Origin: SABY01 sp964612515
Lineage (GTDB): Bacteria; Bacteroidota; Bacteroidia; Bacteroidales; 4484-276
Length of the DNA: 64,000 nucleotides
NCBI GenBank assembly: GCA_964612515.1
Contig: CAZTCX010000004.1
Span: 1 to 64,000, forward strand
Reading direction: 5' to 3'
The translations under genes were made by a program, and so were the position numbers. Below are positions 58,501 through 64,000 of the stretch, piece by piece. Each line of letters opens with the position of its first letter. Position 1 is the stretch's first letter. The notes below the pieces were generated by a model. It saw only the letters and a program-made list of their open reading frames with translations. It had not been told where the DNA came from and ran no database searches.

Positions 58501-58752
58501 ATTCACGGATTTCATGTAAAGCATGTTATCCACACCATTCACCTGCTGCTCGATGGGTACGGCCACCGATTGCTCCACGTTGATAGCGCTGGCGCCTGTG
58601 TAGGAGCCACGCACCGAAACCATTGGCGGAGCAATGTCGGGATATTGTTCCGTAGGAAGTTGCGTAAGAAATACCAGCCCCACCAGAACGATTACGATGG
58701 CGATAACCATTGCCAAAATGGGGCGCTTTACAAATAAGTTACTTTTTTCCAT
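55594..58752 (-). CDS. RND-family multidrug efflux pump (AcrB/HAE1)
   Basis: 1052 residues with 12 transmembrane helices and two large periplasmic loops. The start FVKRPILAMVIAIVIVLVGLVFLTQLPTEQYPDIAPP, the proton-relay region GLVLAIGIVVDDAIVVVEAV (Asp pair in TM4) and the end LFGGMVVATALGVLFYPMLYIL are characteristic of the HAE1 group. It expels drugs, bile salts or solvents using the proton gradient. Its start overlaps the adaptor gene by 14 bases and its stop is 11 bases before the outer-membrane factor: a full three-gene tripartite pump. Confidence 0.95.
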   Translation of the reverse strand: MEKSNLFVKRPILAMVIAIVIVLVGLVFLTQLPTEQYPDIAPPMVSVRGSYTGASAINVEQSVAVPIEQQVNGVDNMLYMKSVNANDGTMSLQITFGIGTDPDMNTVFTQNRVSSATPKLPESVKQYGLKTEKSFSFPILIITLSADDDRYDQQFLGNYMSINIQDILAREPGVGRVDLLGSSEYSMRIWVKPDRLASLDVTIPEIVAAIRAQSVIVPGGKFGAEPAPPGTEFTYTVRLPERLKSEEEFGDIVVRVNENGSQVKLRDLASVELGVESYNAFTRLDGKNAGMFMIYQAPGSNAVEIADNLRERMEELSKSFPEGIHYTVSLDSTKAITTGIKEIFETLIIALLLVILVVFLFIQDWRATLIPTIAIPVSLIGAFIVFPILGFSINVLSLLGLVLAIGIVVDDAIVVVEAVQVNIHNGMNAIDATNKAMREVTAPVIATTLVLVAVFIPVAAMGGITGRLYQQFAITVAISVLFSALNALTLSPALCALLLRNPKPYKGFLGKFFAGFNRVFDKTTDSYTSFAGHFARKMKRGVVYILIMVVALVFVGKGVPGGFIPEEDQGYFMINVQLPSAASLQRSDVVTREIEDMLMELDEIQYVTSATGYSLVSGALSTNTAFMFVSLTDWSDRDKTALEIAREVNKKLAGVVGAQAVAMGPPAIPGLGSGSGFSIVLQDKSGGTPEYLAEQSVQFIRAAAARPEIANIFTTYSASTPQRYVDLNRDMILKAGVNLNDVYTTIGAFLGGAYVNDFNRFGRLYKTYVQAQPEYRINEEQINLFFVKNNQGESIPLSAFVDVKKISGPDFTNRFNLYRSAELTGNPAPGYSSSQALDALEEVAAQVLPDNMGYEWTNMSYQERKASGTGSIVFVFSLLFVFLILAAQYESWSLPFSILLGTPFALLGAMLALLIARLFSESYVNNVFAQISLVMLIAMAAKNAILIIEFANLKFEQGLSLYDSAIAAARLRFRPILMTAFSFILGILPLIVASGAGSEARKVMGMTLFGGMVVATALGVLFYPMLYILIGKLAGYEKKREKLNAEKQIIKS

Positions 58753-59929
58753 CGCTGTCGTTGTTAATTTCTACCACTTTCGATTGATAGGTAACCAGTT
58801 GCGGATCGACCTTCGAGCCGTTTCTCACTTTTTGTAACCCTTCTATTATCACCAATTCATCGCCTTTCAGCCCTTCGGTAATCACCGCATAATCATTATA
58901 CAAGGCGCCTTGTTTTACGGATCTCATTTCTACTTTAGCGCTGTCGCCGACAACAAACACGCTGTATTGCCCCTGCAATTCGTTGAGCGCTTTTAGCGGA
59001 ATAATGGTGGCCTGTGGCATCATCGCCACTCTGCCTTTTACGCGTGCAAATTGTCCCGGACGCAGCAATTTGTCGGGATTTGGAAAGGTAGCCTGGAGCA
59101 AAATGCTTCCGGTGGAAGGATCAACCTGCCGATCGATAAAGTTGAGCGTTCCCGGTTCGGGATAAATGCTTTGGTCGGCGAGGATGAGTTGCAGGTCGTT
59201 GCTGGGAGCGGAGGTATCACCATTGTCTTTCATACTTTTCATTTGCCGGGCAAAATAGAGGTATTCCTGTTCGCTTAGAAAAAACTCTACCACCACATCA
59301 TCTATGTTAGAGATGTAGTTGAGCACAATGGGGTTGGGACTTCTGCCAACAAAATCACCAACTTTGGCCATTGTTTTTCCAATAATTCCATCGATGGGCG
59401 CTTTGATGCGCGAATAGCCGAGCTCGATATCTGCTGACTCCAGATTGGCCCTGGCTGCATCCAGGGCAGATTGTGCTGCGTCGCGTTGTGCCACGGCGGC
59501 GTCCAGATCGCGCTGACTCACTGCATTGTTGGCTGCCAGTGGTATGATTCGTTTCAGGTCGCTTTCGGCTTTGGCAAGCATGGTTTTGGCCTGCGCAACA
59601 CCGCTCATCTGCGCAGCTACTTTGGTTTGCAATTGCAGCGGGTCGATGGTGTAAAGCAATGCCCCTTTTTTTACGAAAGTGCCCTCTTTAAAATGTATCG
59701 ATTCCAGCACTCCTTCCACGCGGGCGCGAATGGCAATGTCTTGCAAACCATACACCTGACCGACGAAATCCTGGTAAATTGGCACATCACGGCGTTCGAC
59801 TTTTACAACCTCTACTTTTGGAGGCGGTGGAGGCGGCGGGGAATTGTGTTTGCATCCAAAAGCAAACAGCACAATGATGGGTAAAGCCAGGAGGGCGAGG
59901 TGCCTCCGACGCGGAGTGAAATTTTCCAT
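58739..59929 (-). CDS. RND efflux periplasmic adaptor lipoprotein (AcrA/MexA type)
   Basis: 396 residues from ATG 59929 (MENFTPRRRHLALLALPIIVLFAFGC), with lipobox FAFGC. A proline-rich stretch follows, then the lipoyl-like halves (YGLQDIAIRARVEGVLESIHFKEGTFVKKGALLYTIDP and GYSRIKAPIDGIIGKTMAKVGDFV) around a coiled-coil hairpin, then the beta-barrel and membrane-proximal parts. It bridges the RND pump and the outer-membrane channel. It is the first gene of the pump operon; a longer in-frame start at 59965 is less likely because the signal peptide begins at 59929. Confidence 0.93.
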   Translation of the reverse strand: MENFTPRRRHLALLALPIIVLFAFGCKHNSPPPPPPPKVEVVKVERRDVPIYQDFVGQVYGLQDIAIRARVEGVLESIHFKEGTFVKKGALLYTIDPLQLQTKVAAQMSGVAQAKTMLAKAESDLKRIIPLAANNAVSQRDLDAAVAQRDAAQSALDAARANLESADIELGYSRIKAPIDGIIGKTMAKVGDFVGRSPNPIVLNYISNIDDVVVEFFLSEQEYLYFARQMKSMKDNGDTSAPSNDLQLILADQSIYPEPGTLNFIDRQVDPSTGSILLQATFPNPDKLLRPGQFARVKGRVAMMPQATIIPLKALNELQGQYSVFVVGDSAKVEMRSVKQGALYNDYAVITEGLKGDELVIIEGLQKVRNGSKVDPQLVTYQSKVVEINNDSDGKK

Positions 59930-60103
59930 ATCGATGTAATTATTAAAATACAATCCTTGTAGCAACCTCAGCGAGTTGCATTTTGAGTTTCATAGCCCCG
60001 GAAAGCATAAGCTATCCTTTTAGATTCGGTAAAAGTAGTAAACTTGTTCTATTAGTAAAATCCACTTCATTAGCCAGAATCCGCAGGCAATTTTAAGAAT
60101 CTG

Positions 60104-60111
60104 CAAAGCTA
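60104..60111 (-). promoter_or_regulatory. Candidate -7 box for the efflux operon
   Basis: Minus-strand TAGCTTTG matches TAnnTTTG. It would leave a leader of about 170 bases before the adaptor ATG, long enough for regulation. Nothing else is recognised in 59930-60203, and no TetR/MarR regulator gene is adjacent. Confidence 0.35.
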
Positions 60112-60203
60112 AATGGGATTAGGACATTAATGCCATTGCAATTTTCATTGAATGGTTTTGTTAAGCCTTCTGTAATTTGCTTCTCAGGTTCCTGATAAAA
60201 AAC

Positions 60204-60243
60204 AAGGCGCATGATTCTGATGAGATTCAGAACCATGCGCCTT
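60204..60243 (-). terminator. Terminator after the DUF1338 gene
   Basis: Hairpin AAGGCGCATG / CATGCGCCTT with inner TTCTGA/TCAGAA. Read on the minus strand it is followed by TTGTTTTTT, 45 bases beyond the stop at 60288. Confidence 0.8.
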
Positions 60244-60287
60244 AAAATTTGAATTGAATATTAAAACTTTAGGGTATTCCCACAGTG

Positions 60288-61097
60288 TCACTTCTTGTTG
60301 TAAAAGTTGGTGCTTTCAAAGATTTTGTCGGCAGATTTGGCGATAAAGCCTGAATAGATTTTTCCGTCGCTGTCGGGGTAGCGGCGTGCAAATTCGTAGT
60401 AGCATCCGGGGATTTCATGCGTACCTTCTTCAAAATCTACAGGCACCATCTCCGATTTTATGCTCGATTGCTCGAGAAGCTCCGCCGGCGTGCCTTTTAT
60501 CTCGCCGCCAGCGTCGTTCATCTGGAAACCGTTTTTCTTTAAAAATTCATTTACTTTCTCTACCGTGTCATAATGTTTCAACTGGTTGACACTAACGGTG
60601 AAATGGTTGGCACAAAAACCATAAACGTAAAGCCAGCCCGCATATTCCGACTCATCGCGTAACTGTTCGTAGCGCTTGAAAGATGGCTTCCCCCATAGGT
60701 TACCAGCTAAAATCAAGTCGTCGGATTTCAATTTTTCTTCCGGTATGCGATCGATGATTTCCTGCACTGTTTTTTGCAGCTCAGGGCTGAACTCTTCTGT
60801 TTTCAGTTCGCTGATAAATACCCGTGGCGCCATTTCGTCGGATTTGTGTTCGAGGTGACGGGCGAAAAGTTTCTTGGCTTCAAACTGATATTCGCCTTTG
60901 GCTTCGTAGCCTGCTTCCAGGAAAGGACGCGCCATTACGTCGATGTTCACGCGTGGATCGTTGAAGGTGCGCAGGGCAATGTGGTCGTTGTGGACGGTTT
61001 CGCCCGAAGCCACAAAGAGATCGTGGATCTTTTGTACCGATGGGTTTTTCTCGGTGTAACCTTTCCAAAGCTTGTCAAAAATTACTTCTTTTTTCAT
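60288..61097 (-). CDS. DUF1338 family protein
   Basis: 269 residues. HIALRTFNDPRVNID near the start, FARHLEHKSDEMAPRVFISEL in the middle, FCANHFTVSVNQLKHY and YYEFARRYPDSDGKIYSGFI near the end are the conserved DUF1338 blocks; the two His and the Glu form a metal site in the vicinal-oxygen-chelate-like fold. Larger members (HglS/YdcJ) are Fe(II) 2-oxoadipate dioxygenases/decarboxylases in lysine breakdown; this short form may act on a similar 2-oxo acid, but that is inference. It lies 57 bases downstream of lplA and may be co-transcribed. Confidence 0.8.
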   Translation of the reverse strand: MKKEVIFDKLWKGYTEKNPSVQKIHDLFVASGETVHNDHIALRTFNDPRVNIDVMARPFLEAGYEAKGEYQFEAKKLFARHLEHKSDEMAPRVFISELKTEEFSPELQKTVQEIIDRIPEEKLKSDDLILAGNLWGKPSFKRYEQLRDESEYAGWLYVYGFCANHFTVSVNQLKHYDTVEKVNEFLKKNGFQMNDAGGEIKGTPAELLEQSSIKSEMVPVDFEEGTHEIPGCYYEFARRYPDSDGKIYSGFIAKSADKIFESTNFYNKK

Positions 61098-61154
61098 AAT
61101 ATTATAGGTTTAAATTTTTCGATAGTTGATAAATGTTGCAGGAGTGGAATGCAA

Positions 61155-62135
61155 TTAAAACATACCATTCAAAAACTCTTCGGTAGTTACGTTTTTGAAA
61201 TAGTACTGCAGGTTTGTGTTTTGCAAACGTTGCATGATGGCCTGACGGTCGTGCGGAACATTTTCGAGTAGTTGCTCTATATCGGCCGTGTCGAGCAGAC
61301 TGAAATAGTCGCCGAAGATTTTTATTTTTTCGATGGTACCATTTTTCACATCCAGATTAAACTCGATGTTTCCGCCATTGGCTTTTATCTTTCGTTGGAA
61401 GTTGTAGCGCGGCGAATAGCCGTAATTCCATTCGCGCGTCCGGTATTTCTGGTCGGCGAGCTGGTTTATTTTATTAATATCATCCTCCGTAAAATGGGTA
61501 ATCTCCATTTCAGGATTTGTTTCCCGGATATGCTCAAGGATTAAATTTTTAAAAGTAAGCACATCCATGGGCGCTTTAAGATGGCTCTCAATGTTGGTGA
61601 CGCGGCTGCGAACCGACTTCACGGCTTTATCGATAAACTTATGCGGATCAACTTTCAGCGCACTGCTCAGATCGGTGAGCTGCGCCGAGAATAGGAGGGT
61701 TCCGTGATGCAGCACGCGGTTTTTATAGACATGCTCGGCATTCCCCGAAAACTTTTTCCCTTCTATGGTCAGGTCGTTGCGTCCTTCAAAGCGGGCATCG
61801 ATACCCATCTTTTGCAGAACCTCCAGAATGGGCTTCGTGAAGCCGTGGAAGTCAACAAGCTCATCCGTTTGCCCATTGCGGATAAAGGTAAAATTGATGT
61901 TGCCCAGGTCATGAAAAACGGTGCCCCCACCGCTGATGCGTCGTACCACCGGAATGTGGTGTTTTTCCACATAGTCGGTGTTTATTTCGGCCAGCGTGTT
62001 CTGGTGTTTCCCCACAATGATGCAGGGTTCGTTGCGCCAGAGCATAAAAATATCGTCGCTGAATTCGCGCAGGCAATACTCTTCGGCGGCGATATTAAAA
62101 TAAGGATCGGTAAATTCTCTTTCGATACAGCGCAT
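61155..62135 (-). CDS. lplA: Lipoate-protein ligase A
   Basis: 326 residues. VVRRISGGGTVFHDLGNINFTF is the lipoyl-AMP binding loop, and GKKFSGNAEHVYKNRVLHHGTLLFS contains the catalytic Lys. The C-terminal accessory domain (about 240-326) is present. It activates free lipoate with ATP and transfers it to the E2 or H proteins of 2-oxo-acid dehydrogenases and the glycine-cleavage system. The -7 box at 62159-62166 lies just upstream. A neighbouring DUF1338 gene on the same strand may share the transcript. Confidence 0.92.
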   Translation of the reverse strand: MRCIEREFTDPYFNIAAEEYCLREFSDDIFMLWRNEPCIIVGKHQNTLAEINTDYVEKHHIPVVRRISGGGTVFHDLGNINFTFIRNGQTDELVDFHGFTKPILEVLQKMGIDARFEGRNDLTIEGKKFSGNAEHVYKNRVLHHGTLLFSAQLTDLSSALKVDPHKFIDKAVKSVRSRVTNIESHLKAPMDVLTFKNLILEHIRETNPEMEITHFTEDDINKINQLADQKYRTREWNYGYSPRYNFQRKIKANGGNIEFNLDVKNGTIEKIKIFGDYFSLLDTADIEQLLENVPHDRQAIMQRLQNTNLQYYFKNVTTEEFLNGMF

Positions 62136-62158
62136 TCGTAAAGGATTTTTTGATGCGG

Positions 62159-62166
62159 CAAAATTA
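62159..62166 (-). promoter_or_regulatory. -7 box for lplA
   Basis: Minus-strand TAATTTTG, 24 bases upstream of the ATG at 62135. From here to 62515 the sequence is AT-rich and no gene is recognised. Confidence 0.5.
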
Positions 62167-62515
62167 CCTGTAAATGTAATGGATGGGGTAGTAAGATTTG
62201 GATTTAGAAAACTTTAACATGCTGATCTGTGGCCTTCCGGGAAAGGGTGGAAATCAGTGTTCTGGTTGTAGGGTTGGAAAAGAAGAAGTTGTAAAGTTGT
62301 CGGCTTGTAAATCGGGAAACCTTTTTCTAATCAATCAAACTTCGTAGAAAAGCTACAACAGGGATTAACCTTATTACCTTATTAATTGCGTAAAGTTGCC
62401 AGGGGTGAAACAAATCCCACTTATTAAAAGCTCAAAAATTTCAACCCTTTTGGTTTGTTGGCTTTTAAATTTGAGATTTATTTGATTTTTGCCTTCTTGA
62501 AATTTGGAATTTACA

Positions 62516-62845
62516 TCACTCTTCGTCGCTCACATCCTGGATGTCTTCCTCGCCGCCGGCAATGGTGTCGTCATCTTCGTCACCGTCATCGCTACCGCTG
62601 TCCTGATTCTCAAGTTTTTCGAGCTCTTCCACCGAGTCAACCTTAACATTTACGCGAATCATGTAACTGGTGTCGGCGGTATCGACCGTGATCACATGAA
62701 AAAATTCACTGGTTCCTTTGTTTACACGCTGCACGTGGTTGTTCCAGCCGTCAGGATATTTGGCCCGGATAGCTTCTCTTACCTCATCAGAGATGCTGTC
62801 GATGTTTTTGATCACTCTTTTCTTTTCCATTGTCTTTTCCATCAT
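62516..62845 (-). CDS. Small acidic-tailed protein of unknown function
   Basis: 109 residues. Residues 1-75 form a compact domain (VREAIRAKYPDGWNNHVQRVNKGTSEFFHVITVDTADTSYMIRVNVKV), followed by a strongly acidic tail (DSGSDDGDEDDDT, GGEEDIQDVSDEE). Length and the mix of a basic helix plus acidic tail resemble small conserved proteins in Bacteroidales genomes, but I do not know a named family. ATG at 62845, 62842 or 62830 could all be the start. It has its own -7 box at 62918-62925. Function is unknown; the tail could bind a basic protein or metal. Confidence 0.65.
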   Translation of the reverse strand: MMEKTMEKKRVIKNIDSISDEVREAIRAKYPDGWNNHVQRVNKGTSEFFHVITVDTADTSYMIRVNVKVDSVEELEKLENQDSGSDDGDEDDDTIAGGEEDIQDVSDEE

Positions 62846-62917
62846 AAAGAAAATTACTTAAACAACTGGTTTTTAATACTTAATTGGTTGAAGCCACTTT
62901 TTTGTAAAATGGCGCGG

Positions 62918-62925
62918 CAAATATA
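62918..62925 (-). promoter_or_regulatory. -7 box for the small acidic protein
   Basis: Minus-strand TATATTTG, an exact TAnnTTTG, 73 bases before the longest-frame start. Confidence 0.45.
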
Positions 62926-63029
62926 ACAGCGTGTTTTTGAATAATGCAAGAAGAAAATACAAATATTACAAAAATGTTTGTTTTTGGAAGCAGAGAAGCC
63001 ATTACCTTTGCAGGTTTTACCTGAAGAAC

Positions 63030-64000
63030 ATGCAGATAGAGTTTTCACTTTTCATACAAACGCACGAAAAATTGGGGATGCTCCTGCATCCTTACCTTAT
63101 CCGTGACGGCGATAAACATTTTTACGCTATCCATGATCGGCTATCGGTGGAAAAGAGTCGCAATTATAGCGGCAAGCTGGCGCAACATGAGGAGGAGATC
63201 ATTCGGCTTACCGAAAATTATTCTGATCGCAACCTGGCGCGTCGGTTCAAAGAAGGCAAGGCCACTGCCCGAACTTATCTTGACAAACTCACCGACGGCT
63301 ACATCGCTCAGTATGTGCGGCCTTACATCGAAAAGCAGATGAGTCAATGTTTGCAGCTCGCAAGTCAACACGCTGTTCCGGTATTTTTCAGGGAAACGAA
63401 AAGCGTGGTTTACCAGGAAGATTTTGTACGCGTAGCGCAGGAACCCGCCGAGGTGGTTTTTAATTTTATCAAACTTGAAGACGAAACGCGCTATTACCAG
63501 AACATCAGTCACGAAGGCCAAAGCATCCATCTTACCGGCAACGACGGCATTATTTTAACCGATAATCCTTGCTGGCTTTTGCTCAACAAAACCTTGTATC
63601 ATTTCCGTCAGCAGGTGGACGGGCGCAAGCTGGCTATTTTTTTTAATAAAGAATTCATCAGCGTGCCACCAGCCCATGAGAAAAAATATTACAGCACTTT
63701 CGTGAAAAAATGTATTCGCGACTTTCCTGTTCTTGTGCAGGGTTTCGCTGTGCGTCATCAGCAGCCCGAAAAGCGATCTATGCTTTCGCTGGAGGTGGAC
63801 ATAGAAGGGTTGCCTTCGCTTTTCTTAAAATTCAAATATGGAAATCAAATCTTAAAGCTGCGACATGGATCGGTAAAAGTTGTGAGTTTTTTGCAGGAAG
63901 CGGGCACGTATGCTTTCGATTTTTTTTATCGGGATATAAATTGGGAAACCGAAACAGCGTCATTTTTAGAAAGCCTCGGCTTGAAAAACGTTTATGAAAA
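63030..64000 (+). CDS. N-terminus of a probable SNF2-type helicase, truncated by window edge
   Basis: 323 residues are visible from ATG 63030 (MQIEFSLFIQTHEKLGMLLHPYLI) with no stop before the window ends. The style of this region, with RPYIEKQMSQCLQLA, VVFNFIKLEDETRYYQNISHEG, IILTDNPCWLLLNKTLYHF and FVKKCIRDFPVLVQGF, matches the long N-terminal region found in SNF2/DEAD-box helicases of Bacteroidota, where the ATPase domain follows later. No Walker motif is in the visible part, so this is a judgement from resemblance. It would be a cytosolic DNA-remodelling or repair ATPase. Confidence 0.55.
   Translation, partial: MQIEFSLFIQTHEKLGMLLHPYLIRDGDKHFYAIHDRLSVEKSRNYSGKLAQHEEEIIRLTENYSDRNLARRFKEGKATARTYLDKLTDGYIAQYVRPYIEKQMSQCLQLASQHAVPVFFRETKSVVYQEDFVRVAQEPAEVVFNFIKLEDETRYYQNISHEGQSIHLTGNDGIILTDNPCWLLLNKTLYHFRQQVDGRKLAIFFNKEFISVPPAHEKKYYSTFVKKCIRDFPVLVQGFAVRHQQPEKRSMLSLEVDIEGLPSLFLKFKYGNQILKLRHGSVKVVSFLQEAGTYAFDFFYRDINWETETASFLESLGLKNVYE

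Noticed and set aside
62219..62347. 43-codon frame starting MLICGLPGKGGNQ
   Set aside because: A P-loop-like start by chance; no further domain, no promoter, too short.
1..64000. tRNA, rRNA, tmRNA or RNase P RNA genes
   Set aside because: I scanned the intergenic regions by eye and saw no cloverleaf or conserved core; a covariance-model search would be decisive.

Overview
The window looks like a chromosomal piece of an uncultured member of the Bacteroidota (Bacteroidia, Bacteroidales/Marinilabiliales-like). The evidence is direct: two secreted proteins end in type IX secretion (T9SS) sorting domains, the block DUF4271 protein / hemD / rnpA / S41 peptidase is a layout familiar from this phylum, the sigma-70 is the short form without region 1.1, and many genes are preceded by the phylum's -7 promoter word TAnnTTTG. 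Two runs of N show it is a scaffold from a draft or metagenome assembly. I saw no tRNA, rRNA, CRISPR array, prophage or complete insertion sequence.

Layout. 1-5.8 kb (mostly minus): START-domain protein, sulfotransferase, ychF, then a dapF / acetyltransferase / mltG / TPR-lipoprotein operon. 6-8.6 kb (plus): HtrA protease and the housekeeping sigma factor, each followed by a terminator. 8.7-12.6 kb (plus): ECF sigma factor, a membrane-anchored protein in the anti-sigma position, and three exported repetitive beta-helix-like proteins. 12.7-18.6 kb: ackA and a 3-hydroxyacyl-CoA dehydrogenase (minus), then a porin-like protein and AMP-forming acetyl-CoA synthetase (plus). 18.6-23.6 kb: a decayed RelE/ParE-type toxin gene, a T9SS-exported serine protease and two tandem MFS carriers. 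23.7 kb: a 100-N gap that is probably artificial. 23.9-34.9 kb: xerD, an AT-hook protein, a second ECF sigma locus, elbB, SDR, M28 peptidase, thioredoxin, GtrA, a T9SS-exported SGNH-like protein, ChaN-like protein and a thioesterase. 34.9-45.6 kb: cdd, S41 peptidase, rnpA, hemD, DUF4271, adk, an ADP-forming acetyl-CoA synthetase fused to an acetyltransferase, and a BNR-repeat secreted protein. 45.9-50.5 kb: ppdK and pckA. 50.6-52.5 kb: repeat-rich intergenic DNA around a YggS gene. 52.5-64 kb: Na/Ca exchanger, cupin, a three-gene RND efflux operon, DUF1338 protein, lplA, a small acidic protein and the start of a probable SNF2-type helicase.

How the genes fit together. Three acetate/acetyl-CoA enzymes (AckA, Acs, ADP-forming Acd-GNAT) together with PPDK and PEP carboxykinase point to a metabolism built around the PEP-pyruvate-acetyl-CoA node, able both to excrete and to take up acetate. 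Cell-envelope upkeep is the second theme (MltG, HtrA, S41 peptidase, RND pump, T9SS cargo).

The most interesting unit is the ECF-sigma operon at 8.7-12.6 kb. Its last two products are built from short glycine/serine repeats that differ between the two proteins (GSGD in one, SGASE in the other). I found no clearly new multi-gene defence or mobile system.
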